Part shown: positions 9,343 to 17,415 of the stretch, one piece after another | How positions within the stretch are numbered: the first letter of the stretch is position 1 | Layout of the letters: the number at the start of each line of letters is the position of its first letter | Source: Micromonospora andamanensis | Lineage (GTDB): Bacteria > Actinomycetota > Actinomycetes > Mycobacteriales > Micromonosporaceae | Length of the DNA stretch: 64,000 nucleotides | NCBI RefSeq assembly: GCF_016863495.1 | Contig: NZ_BOOZ01000014.1 | Location: 62,001 to 126,000 of the forward strand | Direction of reading: 5' to 3' | Position numbers and translations under genes: made by a program | The notes under the pieces: model-generated | What the model saw: only the letters and a program-made list of their open reading frames with translations | Told to the model about the DNA's origin: nothing | Databases searched by the model: none

Positions 9343-9408
9343 CGAGCGGGTGGCCGGTAACGTCGACCACCCGCGGTAGGCCCTCGGCCGTAGCGTGTGG
9401 TGGTCAGC

Positions 9409-10056
9409 TCACGGGCAGGGCTGCCAGGCGAGGTGGTACATGGTCTGGATGCTGCCGTCGGTCGAGTCCATCGTGAGGAAGTTGGTTCCCGACGAGCTTC
9501 CCCGGCTGAGGCGCAACTCGGTGTTGATGTTCAGGTTGCGCAGCTCGCCGCAGGGGTGCCAGACCACCGAGGCGATCGGCACCTCGTCGCTCACCATCCA
9601 GTTGTCGTCGAGCGGCGCGGCGATCGGGTGGTTGCTGAAGGTGCTCTGCGTCATGCCCTGGAAGTAGTAGTTCGCCCGGGCCGAGGCGATGGCGCCGCGG
9701 TTGAGCAGACCGTAGCCGCGGTAGTCCACCTTGACGATCGCGAAGGTGTAACCGGCCGGGGCGTGGACCAGGACGTTGAGCTGGCAGTTCCGGCGACCAT
9801 CGGTGACCGGGATGCCCGGACCCGCCTGCACCAGGTAGTCGCTGTAGATGGTGGTGAAGGCGGTGTTGTCCGGGGAGACCGCGACATCGGCAGTGCCCGG
9901 TCGACATCCGGAGCCGGCCATCGCCACCAGGTCGATGACGACCTTGTCGGTGGGCGGGTCATCCATGATTCCCCTAGCGGACGCCGGTGCCCCCACGATC
10001 AACGATGAAGCGAGTAGCGCAAGTACCACGCCGCCACGCGTCAGCAGTTTACGCAT
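9409..10056 (-). CDS. Secreted DUF4360-family protein
   Basis: The protein has 215 residues with a Sec signal peptide (MRKLLTRGG, a hydrophobic core, then a likely cut after APASA). The mature part matches the DUF4360 pattern: GSGCRPGTADVAVSPDNTAF, RRNCQLNVLVHAPAG, DYRGYG and YYFQG, with several cysteines likely forming disulfides. The ATG at 10056 is preceded by an excellent GGAGGA ribosome site. A paralogue lies divergently at 10519. The family is secreted and common in actinomycetes and fungi, and its role is unknown. Confidence 0.85.
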   Translation of the reverse strand: MRKLLTRGGVVLALLASSLIVGAPASARGIMDDPPTDKVVIDLVAMAGSGCRPGTADVAVSPDNTAFTTIYSDYLVQAGPGIPVTDGRRNCQLNVLVHAPAGYTFAIVKVDYRGYGLLNRGAIASARANYYFQGMTQSTFSNHPIAAPLDDNWMVSDEVPIASVVWHPCGELRNLNINTELRLSRGSSSGTNFLTMDSTDGSIQTMYHLAWQPCP

Positions 10057-10518
10057 GAATCCTCCTCCGATACAGGAAACGACGCCACATGCGGAACAAG
10101 CTACGTACAGACATAGATGGATGTCAACGTAATCCCGCTTTCCCAAAAATCGGTCACGAGCCGAATGTTATTCGGCTTCACGTGGCTGCTTCGCGACGTC
10201 CCACAGGATGGAGATCGCTCCAGAAGCTGATCTGCGCGACACCTTGATCGGGCGCACACCCGTTATGCAGCAACAGTTATAGGGGTTGATCTCGCCTCAC
10301 GACAATTCCGATCAAGAGTTGGCCGGCAATCGATCACATAGACGTAGGCTGATGCTTGCGGGCCTCGTCCCACATCGCTAGCATCCTCTCGCAGAACACC
10401 GCCCTAGTGCTCACCACCACCTCAAGCATTGGGCTGACGGACGAGCACCCGACGGGCCGTTCGGCGAAGAAACACGCGTTGAATTCGGTGACCATCTACT
10501 GCATCCGAGAGGAACGGA
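10057..10518. other. Divergent intergenic region between two DUF4360 genes
   Basis: These 462 bases are noticeably more AT-rich than the surroundings. They must hold the promoters of both divergent DUF4360 genes. I see no convincing coding potential, RNA structure or long inverted repeat. Strong ribosome sites lie at both edges (GGAGGA for the left gene, GAGAGGAA for the right gene). Confidence 0.5.
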
Positions 10519-11169
10519 ATGACAAAGAACCTCGTCGGCGCGAGAAACGGAATCTTCGCCGTACTCGGCACGGTTCTCGCGCTGTCCCTGTCCGCACCGG
10601 CCCACGCCGCCCCCGCCGAATCCACAACTGCCCCGGAAAGCGAGATCACCGTCGAGGTGGTGGCCGCCAACGGCTCCGGCTGCGCACCCGGCACCGCCCG
10701 GGTGGTGCCCTATCCCGACAACACCGGCTTCCGCATCCGGTACCACGACTTCGTCGCCTCGGCCGGTCGGGGCGTGGACGTCACCGACAGCCGCAGGAAC
10801 TGCCAGCTCGGCGTGCTCGTCAACGTGCCGGCAGGCTGGACCATCGCCGTCGCCGCGGCCGACTACCGGGGCCGGGCCCGGATCCCCACCGGCGCGACAG
10901 GTCGCCAGCGGACGAGTTACTACTGGCAGGGCTCATCCGAGACCAGCCGCACCGACGCCACCTTCACCGGGCCCTACAACGGCTTCTGGGGCACCTCGGA
11001 CATCGCACCCGTGCTTGTCTACACGCCCTGCGGACAGCAACGGGTGCTCAACGTCAACACCGAGCTGAGAGTGGACGCCGGCACCGCCAGCTCGATCGCC
11101 AGCATGTCGATGACCACGACCGAGGGCGACGTCGACACCCTGTTCAATCTCAAGTGGGAACGGTGCTGA
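10519..11169 (+). CDS. Secreted DUF4360-family protein (paralogue)
   Basis: The protein has 216 residues with a signal peptide ending near SAPAHA. It shares the DUF4360 landmarks of its divergent neighbour: NGSGCAPGTARVVPYPDN, RRNCQLGVLVNVPAG, DYRGRA and SYYWQG, and a C-terminal Cys. The two proteins are clearly homologous but diverged, so this is an old duplication or an inherited pair. The extracellular function is unknown. Confidence 0.85.
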   Translation: MTKNLVGARNGIFAVLGTVLALSLSAPAHAAPAESTTAPESEITVEVVAANGSGCAPGTARVVPYPDNTGFRIRYHDFVASAGRGVDVTDSRRNCQLGVLVNVPAGWTIAVAAADYRGRARIPTGATGRQRTSYYWQGSSETSRTDATFTGPYNGFWGTSDIAPVLVYTPCGQQRVLNVNTELRVDAGTASSIASMSMTTTEGDVDTLFNLKWERC

Positions 11170-11241
11170 CGCCCTGATCCGGCCTCACCACGACGTCGAG
11201 CCACCCGGCGGGCGCGGTGGACGACCCGCCCGCCGGTTCTC

Positions 11242-11279
11242 GGTGCGTTTGTTGTCGCCCCCGCGACAACGAACGCACC
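11242..11279. terminator. Bidirectional hairpin terminator
   Basis: Arms of 17 nt (11242-11258 and 11263-11279) with a single G-U-type mismatch enclose a CCCC loop. It sits exactly between the converging DUF4360 gene (ends 11169) and the DUF952 gene (ends 11283). Confidence 0.8.
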
Positions 11280-11282
11280 CAG

Positions 11283-11618
11283 TCATGCCACCGGAACCTC
11301 CTCGTCCACCCGGGCCGCACCGGCGACCTCGTGGACCCCGCGAACCGCTGCCGCCGGCAGTGCCGCGTAGACGTGTGGGAACGGGCCGCCGTTCGGGGCG
11401 TCCTCCCATCGCAGCACCCCACCGAGCAGCGACGTGTCGAGCGCGACGACGACAAGTTGCGGCTGGTCGCCGAAGACCCGCGCCGCCGTGGCGGGCAGTT
11501 GGGATCGCGACGAGCAGTGGATGAAGCCGCTGTCCCGATCGAACGGTGAACCGTCGAACCGGCCCGCGGCCTGGAACTCGGCCCATTCGCCCGGCAGCAG
11601 GATCTTGTAGATCAGCAC
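11283..11618 (-). CDS. DUF952-family protein
   Basis: The protein has 111 residues and matches the compact DUF952 fold: an N-terminal IYKILLPGEW, FDRDSGFIHCSSRSQ, LVVVALD and FPHVYAALPAAAV are the family landmarks. The GTG start at 11618 (protein VLIYKILL) is chosen by homology, as no stronger start lies nearby. It follows the methyltransferase gene by 29 nt and may be co-transcribed with it. Biochemical function is unknown. Confidence 0.82.
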   Translation of the reverse strand: MLIYKILLPGEWAEFQAAGRFDGSPFDRDSGFIHCSSRSQLPATAARVFGDQPQLVVVALDTSLLGGVLRWEDAPNGGPFPHVYAALPAAAVRGVHEVAGAARVDEEVPVA

Positions 11619-11647
11619 GTCGCCATGCTGCCAGAAGGGAACTGCCG

Positions 11648-12457
11648 TCAGTCGAGGCGTGCGGCGATCTGGAGGGTGTTCAGGTAGTGCTTGCGTACCG
11701 TCCCGGCCGGACGCGCGGCGATCATCTCCCGGATCCCGTCGAACAACGTCCGCCGCTGCCCGGGCGAGGCGGCGATATGGCCGGAGTAGGTGGAGAGCAG
11801 GCTCAGATACTCCTCGGCGGTGTAGTCGCGGCTCCACTGGTACCGGTGCACGGTCGGTTGGTCGAAGAACCCACTGCCCGCCATCGCCGCCACGTCGGGG
11901 GCCACGATCGCCTCGGGTGGCTTCGGGCCACCCTGCCCGTCGCCCATGCCGACCTCGTCGTAGATCCGCTCGACCCGCCGGAAGAAGTCGTCGCCGTCGG
12001 GTGGCGAGACGTGCTCGGTGGCGACGATCGCCAGGTGCCCACCGGGGCGCAGCAGTTCGGCGGCCCGGCGGTAAGCGACAGCCGGGTCCAGCCAGTGCCA
12101 CGACGTCGCGGCGAAGACGAGGTCGAACGGCGCCAGGTCGCCCGCCTCCCACCACTCGAACGGCGACCCCACGACGCGTACGTCACCCCGGCCGGCGAGC
12201 ACGCGACGCGCCACAGTGGCCAGTTCGCGTCCCGGTTCCAGGCTTACCACCTGCCAGCCACGCGCGAGCAGACCACGGGTGGCCTGGCCGGTGCCCGTGC
12301 CGATCTCCAGCACCCTGGCCGACCCGCTCGTCAGGCCGGTCGTCGCGGCCAGGTCGGCGAACAGCCGCTCCGGATAGCCCGGGCGGGCCTGCTCGTACAG
12401 CTCCGCGGCCGTGTCGAACGTGGTGGCCAGCCCCGCGTACGGTTCCTGCTCCCCCAT
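11648..12457 (-). CDS. Class I SAM-dependent methyltransferase
   Basis: The protein has 269 residues from the ATG at 12457, which follows GAGGGG; an upstream in-frame start at 12472 is less well placed. The Rossmann SAM-binding motif is VLEIGTGTGQATRGL, followed by VSLEPGREL (acidic ribose-binding loop) and LRPGGHLAIVA. The N-terminal YEQARPGYPERLF is typical of the small-molecule methyltransferase group near UbiE/Methyltransf_11. The substrate cannot be read from sequence. It is upstream of the DUF952 gene. Confidence 0.85.
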   Translation of the reverse strand: MGEQEPYAGLATTFDTAAELYEQARPGYPERLFADLAATTGLTSGSARVLEIGTGTGQATRGLLARGWQVVSLEPGRELATVARRVLAGRGDVRVVGSPFEWWEAGDLAPFDLVFAATSWHWLDPAVAYRRAAELLRPGGHLAIVATEHVSPPDGDDFFRRVERIYDEVGMGDGQGGPKPPEAIVAPDVAAMAGSGFFDQPTVHRYQWSRDYTAEEYLSLLSTYSGHIAASPGQRRTLFDGIREMIAARPAGTVRKHYLNTLQIAARLD

Positions 12458-12552
12458 GATGTCCCCTCGCACAGGTGTCAGACGCGGTCGATGTCACAGG
12501 TGATCGTCGCCCATCGCCCCACCCCTCACCGATCGCCCCTCGCGCAGTGGCT

Positions 12553-12617
12553 GAACCTCCGAGATCTTGGAAAGTTCCCGTTCGCGAAAAACGGAAACTT
12601 TCCAAGATCTCGGGTTC
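12553..12617. repeat. Long GATC-containing palindrome (dispersed-repeat candidate)
   Basis: Perfect 18-bp arms (12559-12576 and 12596-12613) read CCGAGATCTTGGAAAGTT and its complement. Weaker pairing extends inward (CCCGTT/AACGG) and outward (GAACC/GGTTC), and the loop is CGCGAAAA-like. I recall closely similar GAGATCTTGGAAAG palindromes recurring between genes in Micromonospora genomes, but cannot verify that here. It lies upstream of the methyltransferase gene and abuts a decayed gene. Confidence 0.7.
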
Positions 12618-12641
12618 TCGTGCTGGGCGGCGACAGGGCGC

Positions 12642-12866
12642 GCTAGGTGGGCGGCGGGTCCAGGCTATGAAGAGGGTGGTGGGTGTCGGGCCCTCGTGCG
12701 GGTTGAGGCGGTAGAGGTCGCGCATCGCCTCGTACATCAGGCCGGCGAGGTAGATGGACAGGCCGGGCAGGTTCCCGTCGTACGCGACCCGCAGCGGCAG
12801 CCGGGCCTGACCGCAGGGCCAGGGCTGCCCGTCGGCGCGGCAGCACGGCAGGTACGCCTGACGTAC
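12642..12866 (-). pseudogene. Remnant of a small actinomycete protein often annotated 'flavin reductase'
   Basis: One frame reads CRADGQPWPCGQARLPL, LSIYLAGLMYEAMRDLYRLN and PHEGPTPTTLFIAWT. This is a recognisable pattern of a small Cys-rich family widespread in Micromonosporaceae (recalled from memory as 'flavin reductase'). No ATG, GTG or TTG precedes it in frame. The expected F-x-R-F-L before AWT is shortened, and the frame runs on into the palindrome. A stop is reached only in the neighbouring frame at the natural end, so a frameshift is likely. I call it a decayed copy; a non-canonical start would be the alternative. Confidence 0.4.
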
Positions 12867-12870
12867 CCGA

Positions 12871-12908
12871 CACGGAAGCCCTCGGCCGGTTGGCCGAGGG
12901 CATCCGTG
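12871..12908 (-). terminator. Hairpin terminator of the C39-like peptidase gene
   Basis: GCCCTCGGCC (12878-12887) pairs with GGCCGAGGGC (12892-12901) around GGTT, and CACGGA/TCCGTG extend the stem. It lies 20 nt past the stop of the minus-strand peptidase gene. Confidence 0.75.
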
Positions 12909-12927
12909 TGCCGTGGGACAGGCGTGA

Positions 12928-13797
12928 TCAGGCCGAGTAGCCGCGGGTGGCGGCCCAGTTGGCGAGGTCGATGGTGCTGAGCCAGTACGACGGGTACGAG
13001 GCGTCGGCCGAGTCGGCGATCTTCACCAGCCGACCGGAGTCCTGGTAGCCGACCACGGCGACGTAGTGCCCGCCGGGGAAGGAGTGCCAGCGACCGTCGG
13101 TGTCGGTGGCGGTGCCGGCGACGTTCACCACGACGCCCCGTCCGTCGGTGACGGCGGCGACGACATCCGCCTGGAGCTGGTCCATCTGGGCCGGGGTGGC
13201 CGCACCGCCACGGATCATCGTGGTCTCGTACGGGTCGCCCTTGACGACGGCGTTGAGGACGCGGGTGGTGTCCTCGGCCGAGTTGGTGCCGGCGAAGGTG
13301 GTGCCGAGCTGGCTGGCCAGGGCGTCCTGGCTACGCGTGACACCGGCGGCGCTCAGCGCGTTGCGTACTGCGGCGGGACCGCAGTAGTAGCCGTTGATCT
13401 GGGCCTGGTGGTCGTACTCGAGGACCTTCGACGTGGGCGGCTTCGGTGCCGCCTTCTTGCTCGTCAGGTCCGGGTCCGGGGTGGCCGAGCTGGGCTTCGG
13501 CGACGGCGCGGCGGCGCGGGCCGGCACCGGACTGGCCGGTGCGGCACTGCTCGGCGCGGCACTGCTGGGTGTGGCGGTCGACGGCGCGACCGCTACCGGG
13601 CTCGGCGCCACCGCGGCGTCGTCGCGCAGTTCGGCGGCGGCGGTAGCGGCAGGTGTGGTGGCCGGGGTGTTGCCGGTGCCGGCGAGCGCGGCACCGGTGC
13701 CGGTGGCCAGGACGAGCGCGACGGCCGAGCCGGCAACGATCTGGTAGGGACGTTCGGTGACCAGCCGGCGGAGCCGGCGGGAGAGGGCGTGCTTCAC
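12928..13797 (-). CDS. Secreted/anchored C39-like cysteine peptidase
   Basis: The protein has 289 residues. A membrane-anchor or signal segment (about 19-41) and an Ala/Pro/Ser-rich linker (about 42-125) lead to a peptidase_C39_2 domain (about 126-289). Catalytic residues are visible: Cys139 in YYCGPAAV, His244 in GGHYVAVVGY and Asp262 in KIADSADA. It probably cuts a peptide or wall substrate outside the membrane. The GTG start at 13797 follows GGAGGAA. The gene lies behind a c-di-AMP riboswitch, which in actinomycetes typically controls cell-wall hydrolases and resuscitation factors. Confidence 0.85.
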   Translation of the reverse strand: MKHALSRRLRRLVTERPYQIVAGSAVALVLATGTGAALAGTGNTPATTPAATAAAELRDDAAVAPSPVAVAPSTATPSSAAPSSAAPASPVPARAAAPSPKPSSATPDPDLTSKKAAPKPPTSKVLEYDHQAQINGYYCGPAAVRNALSAAGVTRSQDALASQLGTTFAGTNSAEDTTRVLNAVVKGDPYETTMIRGGAATPAQMDQLQADVVAAVTDGRGVVVNVAGTATDTDGRWHSFPGGHYVAVVGYQDSGRLVKIADSADASYPSYWLSTIDLANWAATRGYSA

Positions 13798-13906
13798 GGA
13801 TTCCTCCACGGGCTGAGGGGGAACGGCACGTCGGGCACCGGCGGTCAGCTCGGCGTCAGGACACCGACGACCACCCGGGGTGAGCGGGACGGGCCGTTCA
13901 GGGGTA

Positions 13907-13925
13907 CGCCCGGGAAACCCGGGCG
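13907..13925 (-). terminator. Hairpin in the riboswitch-to-gene leader
   Basis: CGCCCGGG and CCCGGGCG form a perfect 8-bp stem with an AAA loop. It lies about 105 nt past the riboswitch core and 110 nt before the peptidase start, so it could be the conditional terminator of the switch. There is no U-tract. Confidence 0.45.
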
Positions 13926-13940
13926 GTGGCGATGACCGGG

Positions 13941-14024
13941 TCAGCTCGCGGCGGTCAGGCCGGCGAGGACGGGCACCGCGGTGCCGTGGAGGCGGGGGAA
14001 CAGGGGGATCACGTCGAACCGCAC
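13941..14024 (-). CDS. Possible 27-residue leader ORF below the c-di-AMP riboswitch
   Basis: A GTG at 14024 opens a 27-codon frame (VRFDVIPLF... ending AAS) that stops at 13941. A GGAAGGAG sequence at the end of the riboswitch lies about 11 nt upstream and could act as its ribosome site. No homologue is known to me. It may be a leader peptide, or chance coding potential in GC-rich DNA. Confidence 0.25.
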   Translation of the reverse strand: MRFDVIPLFPRLHGTAVPVLAGLTAAS

Positions 14025-14029
14025 GAGGG

Positions 14030-14155
14030 CTGGAACTCCTTCCGTCACCGCCGACCGGGTTAGCTGACGGATTCGGGCGGGAAGACGCCCTACCGCGGGC
14101 CGAGGCTCGCGGATTCACCCCAGTGGTGCAGTGGGTCCCCGGTTCGTGAGATCAC
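14030..14155 (-). ncRNA. c-di-AMP riboswitch (ydaO/yuaA type)
   Basis: Read on the minus strand, the segment contains the hallmarks of the actinobacterial ydaO motif in order: GAACCGGGGACCCAC, GGGGTGAATCCGC, a variable stem followed by GCGGTAGGGC, then CCGAATCCGTCAGCTAACC, CGGTCGGCGG and GGAAGGAG. These are the conserved pseudoknot and ligand-contact segments of the RNA that switches genes off when c-di-AMP binds. The gene downstream encodes a secreted cysteine peptidase, in line with the cell-wall regulon of this riboswitch in actinomycetes. The ends given are approximate. Confidence 0.9.
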
Positions 14156-14452
14156 GATTGAGCGGGTCGGTACGGCGTCGCTTCCTGCGATCGGTTACCG
14201 CACCGGACGGGCTGACACTACTGGTCGGTCACCTCGAAGCCAACCCACTCTGAGCTGCTTAAACATGATCCAGTGCGGCGATTTTCGGGTACCTGAGAAC
14301 TGTCGTCGCTCAATGGGACCGACGGCATTCCGGGCACCTTCGGGTGACAACCGGACGGCTCGTGGACAATGTCCACGGAATTTGCTGCGGTAATCGCATC
14401 AACTACGAGCAGTGACCGAATTTCCATCCCATGTGACCCAGCTCACGGAATT
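14156..14452. other. Intergenic leader/promoter region upstream of the riboswitch
   Basis: These roughly 300 bases separate the riboswitch from the end of the next minus-strand gene. They are more AT-rich than average and must contain the promoter of the riboswitch transcript. A 69-codon frame on the minus strand has no ribosome site and no recognisable protein, so I see no gene here. Confidence 0.45.
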
Positions 14453-15211
14453 TCAGCCGAGCCGGGCTGGTCGCCAGCGCAGCACCGGCCCGGAGCGCCT
14501 GACGGCGGCCCGGCCGGGGGCGGGCAGCAGGTCCGGTCGGAGCCGCTCAGCGGCAGCGTACGCCTCGGCGGAGAGGGCGCGGGCCGCCTCCCCTGCCAGT
14601 TCCGCCGCCCGCCACAGGTCACGCTCCCGCTCGGCCGCCGACCGGTAGGCGGCCAGGCGGTTGTCGCGTACCACCCGGGCGAGGACCACTTCCTGCTCGG
14701 CCGGGTGACGCCGGGGATCCCAGCCGGGCCGGCGCGCCAGCACGTCGCTGAGCTGCCGGGCGGTCAGATCCCCACGCCAGTGGGCGGCCATCGCCGCTCG
14801 GCGCAGCCAGCGTTCCCGGGCCGCGTACTCGGCCGGGGTCCGGGGGGTGCGTGGGGTCGGCAGCCCGGTGACGCCGGCCAGCCGACGGGCGGCGGACTCC
14901 GCCTCGTCGTAGGCGGCCCAGGCCCTGTCGAGTTCCGCCTGGGCGACCCGCCATGCCGCACGCCGCCGGTCGGCGTTCTGCGCCGCGCCGGCCGCCGCGA
15001 CCGCCACCTCCCCGGCGTATCGGTGCAGGTCGGCCTGCTCGATCGCGGCGCCGGCCGCGTCCGGATCGGCGGGCTGCTCCACCGGCCCGGACGGTTCGGG
15101 GCGCGCGACGAGCACGGTGAGTACGCCGAACGCGAGCACCAGCAGGACCGACCAGATCGCGGCGGCGCGGGGCACCTCGATCAGGAACTGGTAGAGAACT
15201 GTCTTCTCCAT
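14453..15211 (-). CDS. Membrane-anchored protein of unknown function
   Basis: The protein has 252 residues from the ATG at 15211 (MEKTVLYQF), which follows GAGGTG. A single membrane helix (about residues 16-36, WSVLLVLAFGVLTVLVA) is followed by a long Ala/Arg/Glu-rich soluble part, probably helical. It has many regularly spaced Trp-Arg and Ala-Ala-Glu segments, suggesting a helical bundle or coiled coil. There is no catalytic motif. It follows another small membrane protein gene and may be co-transcribed with it. Confidence 0.65.
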   Translation of the reverse strand: MEKTVLYQFLIEVPRAAAIWSVLLVLAFGVLTVLVARPEPSGPVEQPADPDAAGAAIEQADLHRYAGEVAVAAAGAAQNADRRRAAWRVAQAELDRAWAAYDEAESAARRLAGVTGLPTPRTPRTPAEYAARERWLRRAAMAAHWRGDLTARQLSDVLARRPGWDPRRHPAEQEVVLARVVRDNRLAAYRSAAERERDLWRAAELAGEAARALSAEAYAAAERLRPDLLPAPGRAAVRRSGPVLRWRPARLG

Positions 15212-15364
15212 GTCGACACCTCGGGAAGATCGGTACGACGCCGGTGGCCGTACCGGCAACGGATCGTCACGGCAAGCGCCGCGGCCCTGGCGGGCGACAG
15301 CGGGCTGGCGGATGCGGGGGCGCGGTGCGCCACCGGGCGGGCGGATGCGGCGGAAGGTCGCCGA

Positions 15365-15805
15365 TCAGGCGTGCGGTGGGGCGCGGGCCGCCTGGACGCC
15401 GTCGACACGGGCCGCGGGCGTCGGTGTGGTGGCCGCGGCGACGGTGCCGAGCGCCGTCAGCCCGGGCCGGCCCGAGATGGTCGGCTGCGTCGCGGACACC
15501 CCGACCAGGTCGGCGGCGTCACCAACTCCGCGCACGGTCGGCGTCGCGGGGCCGACCAGCCCCAGAGTGGCGGCCAGGTCGGGGACGACGGCGAGGTCGA
15601 AGGGGGCGGTCAGGTCCCGTTCGACGGATGCCTGCGGTGCGGCGGCCACAACCGGCGGGGCCGCGAGCTGCTCGGCCGGGGCCGCCTCGCCGGGCAGTGC
15701 CCAGGCACCGAGGGTGAAGGCGGCGGCGACCGCGAACCCGGTCAACAGCCGCGCGGCCCAGCGCGCCAACCACCACAGAGGACGGGTGGGCGCGGCGGAG
15801 TGCAC
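15365..15805 (-). CDS. Small membrane/secreted Ala-Pro-rich protein of unknown function
   Basis: The protein has 146 residues from a GTG at 15805. One hydrophobic segment (about 18-40, LLTGFAVAAAFTLGAWALPG) could be a signal anchor. It is followed by a low-complexity Ala/Val/Pro/Thr tail with no recognisable domain. It is 153 nt upstream of the gene at 15211 on the same strand. Codon periodicity supports coding, but function is not inferable. Confidence 0.5.
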   Translation of the reverse strand: MHSAAPTRPLWWLARWAARLLTGFAVAAAFTLGAWALPGEAAPAEQLAAPPVVAAAPQASVERDLTAPFDLAVVPDLAATLGLVGPATPTVRGVGDAADLVGVSATQPTISGRPGLTALGTVAAATTPTPAARVDGVQAARAPPHA

Positions 15806-15899
15806 CTCGCCACGCTACCCGTCACGACCGCCCGGACGCACCAGCCACCGGGCGTGTCGTACCGACCGGCGCGTCGCCGTCACCGCCGCTTATCGCAGG

Positions 15900-17162
15900 T
15901 CAGGACACTGCGGAAGCACTGTCTCCGGTGGACGGACGGGCCGGTCCGGTGGCCGTGGCGGGACCCGTACCGTCGGGTGGCGTCCGCTGTCGGGGTAGCC
16001 CGTCGGTGGACGGTCCCCCGGGTCGCGCCGCGTCGCCCGGCCCCGCCGCTCGGGCCGGCCGTGACGGTGCCAGGCGCCGCATCATCGGCTGCTCCACGTA
16101 CCTGTGCAACAGTGCGGCCAGCCCCAGGGTGAGCAGCAGGAAGCCGATCACCGCGAGCGGGCCCCACCACCCGGGCAGGCCCGTCCCCCAGTCACCTGTC
16201 AACCGGAGAATCGTCATGATCACAAAGACGTGCACCAGGTAGAAGGCGAACGAGACCTCGCCGAGCCAGACCATCGGCCGGGAGCGCAGCGGCGAGCGCC
16301 GCCCGTGCACGTCCGCGTCCGCCGCCGCGGCGATGACCAGGACGTACGCCACCGACAGCAGCGCGGACCAGAACTCGGCCCGGATCCACTGGGAGGCGGC
16401 CACCCAGGTCAGCACGAAGAACAGACTCGCCAGGGGCAGCCGAGGGCCCCGCCAGCGGCCACGCAGCATGAGTTCGGCAGCGGCCACACCCATCCAGAAC
16501 TCCAGCGAGCGGACCAGCGGGAAGACCTGGGCGAACCACCAGCGATAGTTCTCCGGCACCAGCGCCTGACCGGGCCAGAGCGCCAGGATCAGCAGTGGCA
16601 CCGCGATCACCACGGCCCACAGCAGCCACGGCCGGGCCCGCCGCACCGCCGGCAGCGCCAGCGGCAGGCACAGGTAGAAGAACAGCTCGCAGGAGAGCGA
16701 CCAGCTGACGTTGTTGATGCTGTAGAAGTAGCCCGGCCGGGGGTCCCACGCCTGTACCAGGAAGAGGTTCTCCAGCGCGGCCACCGGGTTGATCGGGTCG
16801 GCGAACCAGAGCATCGCCAGCATGGCCAGCGCCCACAGCACCACGTGGTTCGGATAGATCTTGGCGAACCGACGTCGCCAGAACCGACGCCGGGAGGCGC
16901 CGGGGCGCATCGACCAGACCAGCACGAAGCCGCTGAGGATGAAGAAGAACTGCACACCGGACAGGCCCAGGGTGAAGATCTCGCCCACCACGGCCTGGGG
17001 GCCGGGATCGGCGATGATCCGCATGGTGCCGACGTGGAAACCGAAAACCAGCATCGCGGCGACCCACCGCAGGCCGGTCAGCGATGGCAGGCGACTCGCC
17101 TGCCCACTTCCGGCCCCGGAGGTAGGTCGGTCGACGGCGGTGGCGGTGGTGGTGCTGGTCAT
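15900..17162 (-). CDS. Acyltransferase 3 family membrane protein
   Basis: The protein has 420 residues with ten or so membrane helices. The family landmarks are SLTGLRWVAAMLVFGFH (catalytic-type His), FFILSGFVLVWS, RRRFAKIYPNHVV, and the late helix VSFAFYLVHVFV. The C-terminal 55 residues are a disordered Pro/Gly/Thr tail. Members transfer O-acetyl or other acyl groups to cell-surface sugars. Here it sits just left of the pyruvyl-transferase, GT2 and pseudaminic acid genes, so an O-acyl decoration of that polymer is plausible. Confidence 0.88.
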   Translation of the reverse strand: MTSTTTATAVDRPTSGAGSGQASRLPSLTGLRWVAAMLVFGFHVGTMRIIADPGPQAVVGEIFTLGLSGVQFFFILSGFVLVWSMRPGASRRRFWRRRFAKIYPNHVVLWALAMLAMLWFADPINPVAALENLFLVQAWDPRPGYFYSINNVSWSLSCELFFYLCLPLALPAVRRARPWLLWAVVIAVPLLILALWPGQALVPENYRWWFAQVFPLVRSLEFWMGVAAAELMLRGRWRGPRLPLASLFFVLTWVAASQWIRAEFWSALLSVAYVLVIAAAADADVHGRRSPLRSRPMVWLGEVSFAFYLVHVFVIMTILRLTGDWGTGLPGWWGPLAVIGFLLLTLGLAALLHRYVEQPMMRRLAPSRPARAAGPGDAARPGGPSTDGLPRQRTPPDGTGPATATGPARPSTGDSASAVS

Positions 17163-17415
17163 CCGGGCACCCTATCCACCTGCCCGACTTCCGCCTGGCC
17201 CGCGTAGGCAGGCCGGCACCCTGCGTCGACCTCGCGGCCTGTCGACCCGGTGGGGCACTCCACCCCGAACCAGGCCATACCTCTCGGAACCACCACCATG
17301 TGTCATCTGCCGGTCTGGTGGCCTACTATTCCCAGACCCGGCAGGGACACCCCCCGTTACCCGACCGACCGGCGGGGCGTGGCGGCTGACGCACCGACGA
17401 GAGGCAGAGCCAGCG
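17163..17415. other. Divergent promoter region of acyltransferase and glycan genes
   Basis: These 253 bases separate divergent genes. A TACTAT hexamer at 17323-17328 could be a -10 element for the rightward glycan operon. No RNA structure or repeat stood out. Confidence 0.3.

Noticed and set aside
12643-12903. 86-codon frame starting in the terminator
   Set aside because: Its ATG lies in the hairpin terminator of the upstream gene and the protein is Arg/Pro-rich; another frame shows family-like sequence instead.
14218-14427. 69-codon minus-strand frame between the riboswitch and the next gene
   Set aside because: No ribosome site, no recognisable protein, and it lies in the promoter region of the riboswitch.
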